A stretch of DNA of 64,000 nucleotides from an uncultured Shewanella sp. (GCF_947497935.1 NZ_CANMIO010000013.1:58956-122955), one strand, 5' to 3'; counted from the first letter of the stretch, positions 27,274 through 36,475 are shown. Made by a program: numbers and translations. The notes: generated from the sequence alone by a model not told the origin.

Positions 27274-27302
27274 AAAACCTAGGCCATGGCCTAGGTTTTT
27301 AT
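27274..27302. terminator. Bidirectional terminator, phosphatase operon / ltaE
   Basis: AAAACCTAGGCC and GGCCTAGGTTTTT form a near-perfect twelve-pair stem. Confidence 0.9.
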
Positions 27303-27325
27303 TCATTAATTAGCTAAAGAAAGGA

Positions 27326-28342
27326 TTAACCGCGGGTGAGCAATCCCTTTAATTCACTGATAAAGCGGGTGATATCGGCTCTTGATATATCGGCATGGGT
27401 CACGAAACGAATCGTTTTACCTGGGCTCAATAAAATGCCTTTAGCCTTGAGTTCGAGGGCCAAAGCTTTAGGATCTATCTTGTCACTCACCGTAGCAAAC
27501 ACCATATTGGTCTGCACCAATGACATATCAACTTCAAAGCCTTCGATATGGGATAACTCAGCGGCAAGATAGGCTGCGTTGTCGTGATCTTCTGCCAAAC
27601 GTTCAACCTGTTCGGTCAAGGCAAGTGTTGCTGCAGACGCTATCATTCCAGCCTGACGCATACCGCCACCGAGCACTTTACGCCAGCGTCTCGCCTTATT
27701 AATTAATCGCTCATCACCCAATAATATTGAGCCTACTGGCGCACATAACCCCTTAGATAGGCAGATTGAAACCGAGTCGAAATACTGAGTAATCTCTGTC
27801 ATTGGAATATTTTGTGCGACAGCTGCATTCGCTACACGCGCACCATCTAAGTGTATTTTCAAGCCTCGCTCGAAAGCCAATGCCTGCGCCGATGCGAGGT
27901 ATTCTTGCGGCACAACCTTACCGCCAATGGTGTTTTCTAAGCTTAACAAGCGAGTGCGAGCAAAATGAATATCATCCGGCTTAATTGCTGCCTCAATATC
28001 GCTTAATAAGATACTGCCATCAGCTTGGTTTGTTAGCGGCTGAGGCTGAATACTGCCCAGAACCGCCGCGCCACCGCCTTCAAACTTGTAGTTATGGGCT
28101 TGCTGCCCACATAGGTATTCATCACCGCGCTCACAGTGTGCCATCAAGGCAAGTAAGTTTGCTTGAGTCCCTGAAGAGGTAAATAGTGCATTATCATAAC
28201 CAAACATCTCTGCGGCCATATCTTCAAGGTAGTTAACACTTGGATCATCGCCATAAACATCATCCCCAACTTCAGCCTGACTAATAGCTTTGCGCATGGC
28301 AGCCGTAGGCTTAGTGACCGTATCACTGCGAAAATCAATCAT
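27326..28342 (-). CDS. ltaE: Low-specificity L-threonine aldolase
   Basis: PLP enzyme splitting L-threonine or L-allo-threonine into glycine and acetaldehyde. 338 aa, normal for the family. Begins MIDFRSDTVTKPTAAMRKAI, the hallmark N-terminus. The PLP lysine lies in SICLSKGLCAPVGS (near residue 200); HLDGARVANAA carries the cofactor Asp. I chose the ATG at 28342 because it has GAGG six bases upstream and matches the family start, although the frame stays open further upstream. Monocistronic. Confidence 0.94.
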   Translation of the reverse strand: MIDFRSDTVTKPTAAMRKAISQAEVGDDVYGDDPSVNYLEDMAAEMFGYDNALFTSSGTQANLLALMAHCERGDEYLCGQQAHNYKFEGGGAAVLGSIQPQPLTNQADGSILLSDIEAAIKPDDIHFARTRLLSLENTIGGKVVPQEYLASAQALAFERGLKIHLDGARVANAAVAQNIPMTEITQYFDSVSICLSKGLCAPVGSILLGDERLINKARRWRKVLGGGMRQAGMIASAATLALTEQVERLAEDHDNAAYLAAELSHIEGFEVDMSLVQTNMVFATVSDKIDPKALALELKAKGILLSPGKTIRFVTHADISRADITRFISELKGLLTRG

Positions 28343-28679
28343 TGTTAACCTCAAGTCTCTAGATCTGGAATTATCAAACACAGGCAATATTACTGTGGCC
28401 TGCTGCCAACTACCAGAAAAAAACTTAAGTTTACAATCGAGAAAAACGAAGCCTAGAGTGTAAATCAAACAAATAAGCAACAATTAGTATGAAGATGAAA
28501 ACACCTCAAACGCATAACTTATAGTAAAAAATAGACATTACGCACAAATAAAGGGGTTAAAGCAAAGCAACAACAAAACAACCATTAGAAAATGTAATGC
28601 GATAATTTAACTTTTATCATTGTATTTTCGGCCTAAAAAGAGGCAAAATCCTCCTCCTTTTATTTAGCTAGTGCATATT
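28343..28679. other. Divergent intergenic region ltaE / TRIC-type gene
   Basis: AT-rich 337 bp. The ltaE frame continues open into its left part but without family similarity. I see no palindrome, repeat or RNA signal. Confidence 0.35.
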
Positions 28680-29318
28680 ATGTTAGAAGTTAAAGTTATC
28701 AGCTTTTTATGGTTAATCGGTATTTTGGCCGAAGCAATGACAGGTGCACTGGCTGCTGGTAAAAAACAGATGGACCTATTTGGTGTAGTCATCATAGGCT
28801 GTGTTACAGCGATTGGTGGTGGCACATTGCGCGACATCTTACTCGGTAACTACCCATTAATCTGGATTGAAAATGTCCACTATTTGATAGCGATTGCAGC
28901 CGCCTCTTTGCTTACGGTGATGATAGCTCCAGTGATGCGTCACTTATCTAAGCTGTTTCTCGCCATCGACGCGATAGGTTTAGCTGTATTTTCGATTATC
29001 GGCGCACAGAAGACCTTAATGTTAGGCTTTAGTCCTGAGATTGCGATTGTGATGGGCGTGGTAACTGGCGTATTTGGCGGCGTGATCCGCGATATTCTCT
29101 GTAATCAAGTGCCACTTATCTTTAAGAAAGAACTTTATGCATTAGTTGCACTACTAACAGCCGCGGCTTATGTTGCAATGAAATTTTATGGCGTCCCAGA
29201 GTGGCTGAACCTTTCAATATCATTGACCTTTGGATTTAGCTTCAGAATGCTAGCCATTCGCTATAAGTGGTCAATGCCTAAATTTGACTATCAATATCAG
29301 TCGGATAACGCTCATTAA
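28680..29318 (+). CDS. TRIC-type channel, YadS/UPF0126 family
   Basis: Inner-membrane protein of the trimeric intracellular cation channel superfamily. About 212 aa with seven predicted hydrophobic segments in two repeated halves, each marked by a glycine motif: GGGTLRDILLGNYPL (near residue 44) and GGVIRDILCNQVPL (near 130). ATG at 28680 is preferred over an in-frame GTG at 28671. Monocistronic, with a terminator after it. Bacterial physiological role is poorly defined; some relatives are linked to amino-acid export. Confidence 0.85.
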   Translation: MLEVKVISFLWLIGILAEAMTGALAAGKKQMDLFGVVIIGCVTAIGGGTLRDILLGNYPLIWIENVHYLIAIAAASLLTVMIAPVMRHLSKLFLAIDAIGLAVFSIIGAQKTLMLGFSPEIAIVMGVVTGVFGGVIRDILCNQVPLIFKKELYALVALLTAAAYVAMKFYGVPEWLNLSISLTFGFSFRMLAIRYKWSMPKFDYQYQSDNAH

Positions 29319-29349
29319 CCTTCAGCATTAACCATTATCTACAAACACG

Positions 29350-29377
29350 AAAAAGGTCGGCATATGCCGACCTTTTT
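29350..29377. terminator. Bidirectional terminator TRIC-type gene / mscS
   Basis: AAAAAGGTCGGC and GCCGACCTTTTT form a perfect stem with loop ATAT. Confidence 0.92.
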
Positions 29378-29411
29378 CGTATCAATCACAACGCTTTAAT
29401 CAATGAATAAA

Positions 29412-30236
29412 TTAAGCCGCTGGGGTTTCTTTTACATAGAGATCCATCTGCGGATATGGAATAGCTATACCTGCTTCATCTAATGCAATTTTGATCTGTT
29501 CTAGAATTTCGAAATGTGCTGGCCAGTAATCAGAGCCTTTGACCCATGGGCGAACGACAAAGTTAACTGATGAGTCTGCTAACTCAGCTACTGCCACTGT
29601 GTATGCAGGATCTTTGAGTACATACTGACTGTTATCAAGGATATTAGTTAATACTTTTTTCGTCTCTGCAAGATTAGCGTCATAAGAAACCCCAATCACC
29701 AAATCTAAACGACGAGTTTCCATCGCTGAGTAGTTAACAATGTTGCCATTCATCATCGCCGAGTTGGGTGCGATAACAACCTTATTATCTGGCGTAAGTA
29801 GTCGAGTCGAGAAAATAGTAATTTCATCAACAGTGCCCGCAATGCCAGCTGCTTCAATATAGTCACCAACGCGACAAGGTCTAAACAGCACCATCAATAC
29901 CCCCGCAGCAAAGTTAGACAGCGAGCCTTGCAGCGCTAAACCAACCGCTAAACCCGCAGCACCAATCACAGCAACTAAAGATGCGGTCTGTACGCCAATC
30001 TGCCCTAGTGTAGCGACAATGGTAAATACAAATACTAAAGCCCAAGCGATATTGGCAACAAACGACACAACCGTATTGTCAACTTTACGTTTATTCAACA
30101 GCTTGGTTGTCAGTTTTTTTGCAACATTCGATAGGAACTTACCGATGACAAAAATGATAATGGCAAAAACAACCTTCATGCCATAAGTCACGATTAACTC
30201 AGGTGCTTGTTCCATTAACCCTTGCAAGTTATCCAT
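29412..30236 (-). CDS. mscS: Small-conductance mechanosensitive channel MscS
   Basis: Opens under membrane tension to release solutes on hypo-osmotic shock. 274 aa (E. coli 286). Three N-terminal membrane helices are visible, with the pore-lining Gly/Ala-rich TM3 (AAGLAVGLALQGSLSNFAAGVLMVLF near residues 95-120; the QGSLSN kink is conserved). A cytoplasmic beta/alpha vestibule follows (VDEITIFSTRLLTPDNKVV). It lies 29 bp downstream of an OmpA-like gene on the same strand, probably co-transcribed. Confidence 0.93.
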   Translation of the reverse strand: MDNLQGLMEQAPELIVTYGMKVVFAIIIFVIGKFLSNVAKKLTTKLLNKRKVDNTVVSFVANIAWALVFVFTIVATLGQIGVQTASLVAVIGAAGLAVGLALQGSLSNFAAGVLMVLFRPCRVGDYIEAAGIAGTVDEITIFSTRLLTPDNKVVIAPNSAMMNGNIVNYSAMETRRLDLVIGVSYDANLAETKKVLTNILDNSQYVLKDPAYTVAVAELADSSVNFVVRPWVKGSDYWPAHFEILEQIKIALDEAGIAIPYPQMDLYVKETPAA

Positions 30237-30265
30237 TTATATACTCCATCAAATTTAAGAAATAA

Positions 30266-30859
30266 CTATTGAACAATAACTACAAACTCTACACGTCGAT
30301 TGAGTGCTCGCCCGTACGCGCTTTGATTTGTCGCAACAGGAAACAAACTCCCCACGCCTTTAATCTGAAATCGATTAGCAGCAAATCCAAATTGCTCGAC
30401 TAATGACTTTTTTACTTTATCTGCTCGTTCAAGTGATAGTTGCAGATTAACATCTGGCTCCCCTACTGAATCGGTATGCCCTACAAGCTGCAAAATCACA
30501 TTCGTTGAGCTAAGCCAACGTGCTAATCGCTCAAGCACTTGATATTGTGATAACAATACATCGGCCCTTGCAAACTCAAACCTAACTGCCACAGATGACA
30601 ATTCGGTGTCAGAGCAGCCTTCCGGATACCACTGTGCATGACTTGTTCTGAGACATAATTGAGGCATCACCTTTATGCCCTGTTTAGTCATGCCAGACTT
30701 AGGACAGCCACTCGCATCGACAGCGACTTGAGGCGGCGTATCGCCACACGCATCTTTGCGATCCGGCACACCATCCATATCACTATCTTGCCAAGGTGCA
30801 GCGAGTATATTTGCCGACGCAAACGAGGCAACTAGTACAAAAAGTGCTAACTTCGCCAT
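30266..30859 (-). CDS. OmpA-family peptidoglycan-associated protein
   Basis: 197 aa. A signal peptide (VLVASFASANILAA) is followed by one thrombospondin type 3-like calcium-binding stretch (DSDMDGVPDRKDACGDTP, residues about 25-42). The C-terminal OmpA domain (residues about 85-197) contains LVGHTDSVGEPDVNLQLSLERA and GRALNRRVEFVV, the peptidoglycan-binding signature. No beta-barrel, so it is periplasmic. First gene of a likely two-gene unit with mscS, tying cell-wall contact to turgor. Confidence 0.88.
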   Translation of the reverse strand: MAKLALFVLVASFASANILAAPWQDSDMDGVPDRKDACGDTPPQVAVDASGCPKSGMTKQGIKVMPQLCLRTSHAQWYPEGCSDTELSSVAVRFEFARADVLLSQYQVLERLARWLSSTNVILQLVGHTDSVGEPDVNLQLSLERADKVKKSLVEQFGFAANRFQIKGVGSLFPVATNQSAYGRALNRRVEFVVIVQ

Positions 30860-31151
30860 AAACTTTTACCTGTTAATTAGCATTACACTCTGCTGCTATT
30901 CGTTTCACCAGCATCATGTTTAACCCTAAAAGTTACAGTCACAACTACAATCTACGGCAAACAGCCAAACTACAAGTCGCAATATATTAACCTAATCAAT
31001 ACAAAAACACAGCAAGACTGACTACCTAAACAACACAAGCATAGCTAAAATCTACTATTTTTCGATTTTAGCGACTAAAACCTATTCTGAATTACCTCAA
31101 ACGAGCTTAAGACAGTCAACGTTATTATCCTGACCCTGCCGGCCGTCAAGG

Positions 31152-33068
31152 CTAAAAGAGATAACGATACTGCAGCTGCAATGTACGCGGTGCGCCTAGG
31201 CTAGCAATAGGATATTCAGCCTTGTGACCATGCTTAAAAATACTTTGAGTCACTTCACTATCAAATAGGTTGTCAATGGTCAGTGACACTTGTTGCTCTT
31301 GCATCGGCGTGATCCAGGCTTGGATCCCGAAACTGGCTAATAGGTAATCCCCAGCTATCAGTCCATAATCAACAAACTCTCCCACATACTGACCACTTAC
31401 CCAAATAGAGATGTCGTCATTGAGATCATAACTAAGCTTTGCAAACCCAGTATATTCAGGGATCCGTTCAACCTGCTCCCCAGTGTCTTGTCTTTGAGCC
31501 GAGGCATAACTGCCACTAAGTTCCATTAATAACTGCGCAGATAACTCACTGACAAGATGTAAGTCGATACCGTAACTTTCAACACGGGCATCGAGATTGT
31601 CGTAAATAAATTCAACCTCACTAAGCGCCCGTGGCTCAATTAGGTTATCAATAGTGCGCCAGTAACCATCAACAGTTACCGAGATATCACCTTGATATTG
31701 AAGCCCTAAATTGACGCTTTGGCTCGTTTCAGCAACGAGATCGGCATTACCAAGGGTTCCCACTTGAGAATGCAGCTCTGAAGCTGTAGGTTGACGATAT
31801 CCATTACCTAAGCTGGCTTTTAACTGTAGATCTTGTGCAATATCATGAGCCAGAGCAAAATTACCCACCCAGATGGTTTCATCATTAGCTAAACGATTGA
31901 CCCTAGCACCAACCGACAGTTGTGTATCTGGCAAGGCATCGATATGGGGTTGATACTGACTAAATAAGGAGTAAGTTTGATCTTTTTCTGCAGTGAATAG
32001 CATAACCTCATCAGCCCCCTCATACTCCTCATACTGTCCACCTAACACCCACTGACTCCCAGCTTGTGTCTGATAGTTAGCACTCACCGTCGCCCCCAAC
32101 TCTTTAAAGCCCCAATATTGCTTCCAATATGTCACTGCCGCATTACCCTTTTCATCTTGAGTAATTTCACTGTAGCGAGAGTCCCAATGCTGGTAATTGA
32201 CTTTAGCTTGCAGCAGCAACTGTTCTGTCACCTGTAACTGCCAATCAGCATATGCAATTGTTTGTTTACGCTGGTTCTCACTTAAAATCGCATCATAAGC
32301 TAAGGGCCGCTCAAGCAGGCCATCACTGTATTGGGCAAAAACCGTCAGCTGCTGATTATCGCTTAGCGCCCAACGGAGTTTCGCATTCAAGTTATTCATT
32401 TGGTAGCCGCGCTCTTTATCTAGCGCGGCTGTGGGTGAATACTCTTCATCGGGCCAAAGCGCGTAACCTTCAGATTGACTGGAGCTAGCAGCTAAGCTCA
32501 ATTGCACCGATTCAATTTCACTGCTGACAAAACCTGAAAGGTCATAACTGGGAAGCGTGTCAGCAGCAAGACTCAACTCTCCTGAGTCACTGCCTTGATA
32601 GCTTTTAGTGATGATATTGATGACACCCGCAATTGCTTCAGAACCAAATAGCACACTTTGAGGCCCTTTGATCACTTCGATACGCTCAATCAACATAGGA
32701 TTGATACTATCGGTATAAGTCGAGCCATAAAGACGGTTATTTAGACGGTTACCGTCCAAAAGCCACAAAATATCTTGCGGTCGGCTACCTTGTAGCGAGT
32801 AATCAGTATCGGTATGGCGTCCGGCCCGTCCATTTGCGAACAAGCCCGGAACGAATTGACTTAAGATTTTATTGATGTCCACTCCACCGGCGGCGTGGAT
32901 CATCTCATTGCTGATAATCGTCACATCACTGCCTAGGTAGACATTAGTATACGTACCATCATCGTGATATTGCACACCATGAACGGTGATTTTCTCGATA
33001 TCATCTGCAAATGTGAAAGGTGAAACGATGGATAAAGTGAGGGCCAGCAGTTTGAGTTTGTAATGCAT
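31152..33068 (-). CDS. TonB-dependent outer-membrane receptor
   Basis: 638 aa. Signal peptide (LKLLALTLSIVSPFTFA), a TonB box-like segment (DDIEKITVHG), the plug domain (residues about 40-150, with QGSRPQDILWLLDGNRLN and IERIEVIKGPQSVLFGSEAIAGVINIITK) and a 22-strand-type barrel ending YRYLF with the terminal aromatic. The general layout recalls BtuB/FepA-size receptors, but no substrate is evident and no transport genes adjoin. I chose ATG at 33068, which gives the compact signal peptide; the frame is open upstream to 33110. A candidate FNR-type promoter lies 56-97 bases before the start. Confidence 0.9.
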   Translation of the reverse strand: MHYKLKLLALTLSIVSPFTFADDIEKITVHGVQYHDDGTYTNVYLGSDVTIISNEMIHAAGGVDINKILSQFVPGLFANGRAGRHTDTDYSLQGSRPQDILWLLDGNRLNNRLYGSTYTDSINPMLIERIEVIKGPQSVLFGSEAIAGVINIITKSYQGSDSGELSLAADTLPSYDLSGFVSSEIESVQLSLAASSSQSEGYALWPDEEYSPTAALDKERGYQMNNLNAKLRWALSDNQQLTVFAQYSDGLLERPLAYDAILSENQRKQTIAYADWQLQVTEQLLLQAKVNYQHWDSRYSEITQDEKGNAAVTYWKQYWGFKELGATVSANYQTQAGSQWVLGGQYEEYEGADEVMLFTAEKDQTYSLFSQYQPHIDALPDTQLSVGARVNRLANDETIWVGNFALAHDIAQDLQLKASLGNGYRQPTASELHSQVGTLGNADLVAETSQSVNLGLQYQGDISVTVDGYWRTIDNLIEPRALSEVEFIYDNLDARVESYGIDLHLVSELSAQLLMELSGSYASAQRQDTGEQVERIPEYTGFAKLSYDLNDDISIWVSGQYVGEFVDYGLIAGDYLLASFGIQAWITPMQEQQVSLTIDNLFDSEVTQSIFKHGHKAEYPIASLGAPRTLQLQYRYLF

Positions 33069-33123
33069 TTTTGTATGTCCATATAGTGATAAGCAAATGT
33101 TTAAGCTCATTTTTTCAACACGG

Positions 33124-33165
33124 ACTATATATACCCATCATTTAAAGGAATCTGATTAAGATCAA
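33124..33165 (-). promoter_or_regulatory. Class II FNR/EtrA-type promoter of TonB receptor gene
   Basis: On the minus strand TTGATCTTAATCAG (33165-33152) matches the FNR consensus TTGATnnnnATCAA at nine of ten positions. TATAGT at 33129-33124 is separated from it by exactly the 22 bases that put the box at -41.5, the class II activation position. The receptor ATG is at 33068. Activation in low oxygen by EtrA is inferred. Confidence 0.6.
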
Positions 33166-33260
33166 TTCATAAGCCAAAAGTATGACGAATTTAAAAAAAG
33201 TATTACCACTCTAATCTCTCCTACCATAAGTGCAGACAAGATTAAATAACGACCAAATAA

Positions 33261-33291
33261 AAAACCGCGACTTTCTGAAAGTCGCGGCTTT
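33261..33291 (-). terminator. Terminator of PACE gene
   Basis: CCGCGACTTT and AAAGTCGCGG pair with a tiny loop; on the minus strand TTTTTT follows. Confidence 0.85.
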
Positions 33292-33292
33292 A

Positions 33293-33706
33293 TTAATACT
33301 TACTCACCATTTTGAGCTTAATATTGTCGTAGCACCAGTTAAATGCCACTGCATAAAAGAAGAAAAAGACTAAGAATGCCGCTTCAATTGCTAACGCTTG
33401 CAATAGCGTCATCTCTAAAAACCATGCGATGGCAGGTACAGTTATAAAGATCAGCCCACCTTCAAAACCACAAGTATGACCTATGCGCATCTTGAGGCCT
33501 CTATTGACTCTGTCGCTACCGAACTGTTTATCAAACCAGATATTATAAAAGTAGTTCCAAACAACGGTATAAAGACTCAAGCCAACGCCTACCGCCAACA
33601 TAGAAGTTGCTTGTGTGCCCGATAGCATTGACGCCGCAGGAACGATAATCGCTAAGGCAATAGCCTCAAATAAAATAGCGTGAATGATTCTGTCTTTAAC
33701 TGTCAT
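33293..33706 (-). CDS. PACE-family efflux transporter (AceI-like)
   Basis: Small inner-membrane proton-coupled exporter of the chlorhexidine/AceI type. 137 aa with four hydrophobic helices arranged as two tandem bacterial transmembrane-pair domains. Conserved family marks: Glu in the first helix (HAILFEAIAL), the WNYFYNIWFD motif at the end of helix 2 and its counterpart FNWCYDNIKL at the C-terminus, and RIGHTCGFEGG at the start of helix 3 (second Glu). Divergently transcribed from a LysR regulator 84 bp away, the same arrangement known for aceI/aceR in Acinetobacter. Native substrates may be short diamines. Confidence 0.9.
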   Translation of the reverse strand: MTVKDRIIHAILFEAIALAIIVPAASMLSGTQATSMLAVGVGLSLYTVVWNYFYNIWFDKQFGSDRVNRGLKMRIGHTCGFEGGLIFITVPAIAWFLEMTLLQALAIEAAFLVFFFFYAVAFNWCYDNIKLKMVSKY

Positions 33707-33790
33707 GATAAATAGCCCTAAAGTTAAGTTGCAGCCATTATCATCTTTAACTACGATACATAAAAATTAGATACCATCACCTTTACTGAT

Positions 33791-34669
33791 ATGTTGACCA
33801 TTGAACAACTGTATTCATTTGTAACGACCGTCGAAACGGGCTCTTTTTCGGCTGCGGCCAGAAAGCTTGGCAAGGTTCAGTCTGCGATTAGCCAACACAT
33901 TATTAATCTCGAAATCGATACCAACCAGACACTGTTTGATAGAAGTCATCGATACCCCATTTTGACACGCGCAGGCGAACAGCTGCTGCCTCAAGCCAAA
34001 GCCGTCATAGCTCAGCATCAACGCCTTAATCAGCAGGTGCAAGCACTAGACAAACAAGATGACTTAAAGCTTACTCTTGCCGTCGATGAAGGGATCCCCT
34101 ATGACAAGTTCACGGCACTGTTGAAGAGCCTTTCGACTCAATATCCTGAGTGTGAGCTTGAACTATTTTGTGCTTCCAGTTTAGATATTATTCACCTAGT
34201 CGATACTAAACGAGCCGACTTGGGCATAGTGTTTAGCGAGTTATCCTATCCACATAGCTTAGATTTTGAATCCTTAGGCGCCGTCCAGTTTGAGCTATTA
34301 GTGAACCCAGAGCACCCTCTAGCCCAAGAAACCTCATCCCATATCGACGTGCTTAAGCTGCATCGACAACTCATCATTGGCTCTAAAGAAAAGCAAAAAG
34401 GTTGGTTTAATACGCCACACTCACCCGATGTATGGCATGCCGATAACTACTACATGTTACTCGAACTCGCCAAAGCTGGCTTTGGTTGGGCTTTGCTGCC
34501 ACTGCATCTTTGCGAAGAAACCATTGAGGCTCGACAACTGTGTAAACTTCAAATTGATTTCGAGCAACTGGGTTGGCAAGCTAACGTCGATGTTATTCAA
34601 CATAAGAGTCGACTGGATAACCCGTTTAATCGTCAGCTCAGAGTGTTACTGCGTGGCTTACTGAAATAA
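33791..34669 (+). CDS. LysR-family regulator divergent from PACE gene
   Basis: 292 aa. N-terminal winged helix (SFSAAARKLGKVQSAISQHI, near residues 18-37) and a periplasmic-binding-protein-like effector domain from about residue 90 (LTLAVDEGIPYDKFTALL). The 84-bp divergent spacing to the PACE transporter gene strongly suggests it is that gene's activator, as AceR is for AceI. It ends directly before a terminator. Inducer unknown. Confidence 0.9.
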   Translation: MLTIEQLYSFVTTVETGSFSAAARKLGKVQSAISQHIINLEIDTNQTLFDRSHRYPILTRAGEQLLPQAKAVIAQHQRLNQQVQALDKQDDLKLTLAVDEGIPYDKFTALLKSLSTQYPECELELFCASSLDIIHLVDTKRADLGIVFSELSYPHSLDFESLGAVQFELLVNPEHPLAQETSSHIDVLKLHRQLIIGSKEKQKGWFNTPHSPDVWHADNYYMLLELAKAGFGWALLPLHLCEETIEARQLCKLQIDFEQLGWQANVDVIQHKSRLDNPFNRQLRVLLRGLLK

Positions 34670-34702
34670 TACCAATCTGCATCTGAAGCAATAAGACATA
34701 AA

Positions 34703-34727
34703 AAAAACGGCCATTTGGCCGTTTCTT
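34703..34727. terminator. Terminator between LysR and DUF4136 genes
   Basis: AAACGGCC and GGCCGTTT form a stem with loop ATTT, with an A-run before and T-rich sequence after; serves both convergent genes. Confidence 0.8.
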
Positions 34728-34772
34728 GTTGTTTACTGATAGCTCAGTGACTAAAGCTCCATAACTAAAAGC

Positions 34773-35336
34773 TTACTTGCTTTCAGGCTTTGGTGGGTAG
34801 TTAAGTAATAATGCCCCTACCGCTTCATTAACCACTTCTACACGCTCTTCTGGGGTATCTTTATCACGCATCGTATCGGCGACTGAACCTCTCCAGATAA
34901 GCTTACCTGTTTTGGCATTAACCAAATCAAGGATCAAAGTACCCACTTCATATTCACGTACCGTGGTTTGCGTGTGACCAGCGCCACCACCCCAGCCCCA
35001 GCCTGGACCGTAATAAGGGTTATAACCATAGTTGGTGTTGAAAGTGTCGACATTAATTTTCTTATCAACTTTAGTTAGGTAGTTGACTAATACATCTGCG
35101 CTACCAACATCGGCTTTAGATAGGCCTTTAAGCTCCAGTTGATCGTCAACGGCTTTACGAACGCGCTGATCCATTAGGCCATCTAAATGGTATGTCGCAT
35201 CAGCTGTTTTCTTCTCTACCCAAGCGTAGGTTTTCACTTCTGAAAAGTTTACACCTGGATCATAATCCGAGCTTGTTTTAAGTGAACTACATGCACTTAA
35301 TGCTAACGCAGCAATGATAACCAATAACTTATTCAT
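34773..35336 (-). CDS. DUF4136 lipoprotein
   Basis: 187 aa. Lipobox signal peptide (ALALSAC), then the DUF4136 fold: YDPGVNFSEVKTYAWVEKK near residues 25-43, VRKAVDDQLELKGL near 62-76, ADVLVNYLTKVDK near 83-95 and GTLILDLVNAKTGKLIWRGS near 130-150. A Gly/Tyr/Trp-rich insertion (YNPYYGPGWGWGGGAG) sits in the middle. Start at 35336 with GGAG upstream. Envelope role unknown for the family. Confidence 0.88.
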   Translation of the reverse strand: MNKLLVIIAALALSACSSLKTSSDYDPGVNFSEVKTYAWVEKKTADATYHLDGLMDQRVRKAVDDQLELKGLSKADVGSADVLVNYLTKVDKKINVDTFNTNYGYNPYYGPGWGWGGGAGHTQTTVREYEVGTLILDLVNAKTGKLIWRGSVADTMRDKDTPEERVEVVNEAVGALLLNYPPKPESK

Positions 35337-35443
35337 CTTATCTCCAACCATAATCTTTTATATTTTGAGCACTTATTAAGCCAGCTTACAGAGCTATTTA
35401 TTAATCTACAACTCAATTTTGGTAAATACTCTTGTCAGACTTC

Positions 35444-35482
35444 TTGACATAGGCGTCAGCTCTAATGATAATGATTATCAAT
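35444..35482 (+). promoter_or_regulatory. Consensus promoter overlapped by a Fur box
   Basis: TTGACA at 35444-35449, a 17-bp spacer, and GATAAT at 35467-35472 make a near-consensus promoter. The -10 is the left arm of a perfect 7-1-7 palindrome, TGATAAT-G-ATTATCA (35466-35480), the core of the Fur box. Iron-loaded Fur bound here would block RNA polymerase directly. Confidence 0.8.
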
Positions 35483-35507
35483 CAACAACCTTTTTATGAG
35501 AGTCACT

Positions 35508-35828
35508 ATGTTCTGGTTTATCGCAGCTTTTGCCATCGCTACAGTAGTGTTTTTGGTCACACCGGAAAAAGTCTCTGACTCCCCAGACAGCCAGGCTTCG
35601 TTAGCCGATAAACTCAGTAAACACTCATTGATCATTCTGCCAATAGTCATACTGAGCTGGTTAATTGTCGCAATTGCAAGCGCTCCAGTGACCCACTTTG
35701 CAGGCACCGCAGTCGGATTTGTGCTGACCTCATGCTCTATTGCGCTACCCAGTACCCACAAGTATTTGGCTCCCTTAGCAACACTAACCTTTGCATCATT
35801 ATTAATTGAGCTAGCACTGTATCTTTAA
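35508..35828 (+). CDS. Iron-regulated small membrane protein of unknown function
   Basis: About 106 aa with an N-terminal hydrophobic segment (MFWFIAAFAIATVVFLV), a short polar loop (TPEKVSDSPDSQASLADK) and two or three more hydrophobic segments. It therefore looks like a three- or four-helix inner-membrane protein. I favour ATG at 35508, since GAGAG lies just before it; ATG at 35496 overlaps that SD. The Fur box 28 bp upstream makes iron limitation its likely signal. No family recognised; no downstream partner in an operon. Confidence 0.78.
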   Translation: MFWFIAAFAIATVVFLVTPEKVSDSPDSQASLADKLSKHSLIILPIVILSWLIVAIASAPVTHFAGTAVGFVLTSCSIALPSTHKYLAPLATLTFASLLIELALYL

Positions 35829-36106
35829 TTTACTTGCATGTTTACCCACATACATACAGCTTGGTTAGAGCTAGTTTAGAGGTGGGTAAATACACAGATT
35901 CTCCAGCCTATCTCACCTACAAGTCCCTCGTGCGTTTGCGACTCTCACATTACCTGCATATTGATTGAGCTAGCGCGATATCTATAAAAGCCGTTTGTCA
36001 GACTTTCATTAGCCTGATAAACGGGTAAGTTTCTCTTAAGCTTCCTCTCCCGTAACGCGAGCATCTTTGCTAAACTGGCCACATTAGTTCATCAGCGACC
36101 ACACAA

Positions 36107-36436
36107 ATGAAATCCGATCCAAACGTATCATTAGTCTATAGCACCGATAGCGGCAGAATTGCCCCTGAAAAACAGACCCAATCGGCACCGGAAGGTGATG
36201 GCATTGTCAGAATTCATAAAGACAGCAAAGGCCGTAAAGGCAAAGGTGTTTCAGTGATTAAAGGCCTTGGCTTACAAGAAAAAGAGCTAAAAGCCTTGGC
36301 GCAAAAACTCAAGAAACAGTGCGGCTGTGGCGGCACTGTGAAAGAGTTTAATATCGAAGTGCAAACCGACAATAGAGAGCAAATTAAGACCCTGCTCGAA
36401 AAACTCAATTACACTGTCAAATTGGCTGGCGGCTAA
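36107..36436 (+). CDS. yciH: SUI1/eIF1-like translation factor YciH
   Basis: 109 aa. The SUI1 fold starts near residue 40 with GKGVSVIKGLGLQEKELK, and the conserved CGCGGTVKEFNIEVQTDNRE lies near 73-92. E. coli YciH competes in initiation-complex proofreading and is proposed to inhibit translation under stress. Single gene, 39 bp before yqgE. Confidence 0.92.
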   Translation: MKSDPNVSLVYSTDSGRIAPEKQTQSAPEGDGIVRIHKDSKGRKGKGVSVIKGLGLQEKELKALAQKLKKQCGCGGTVKEFNIEVQTDNREQIKTLLEKLNYTVKLAGG

Positions 36437-36475
36437 TCTAGTACTGATTGCTATTAGCCTTATATGGAAAAGTCT

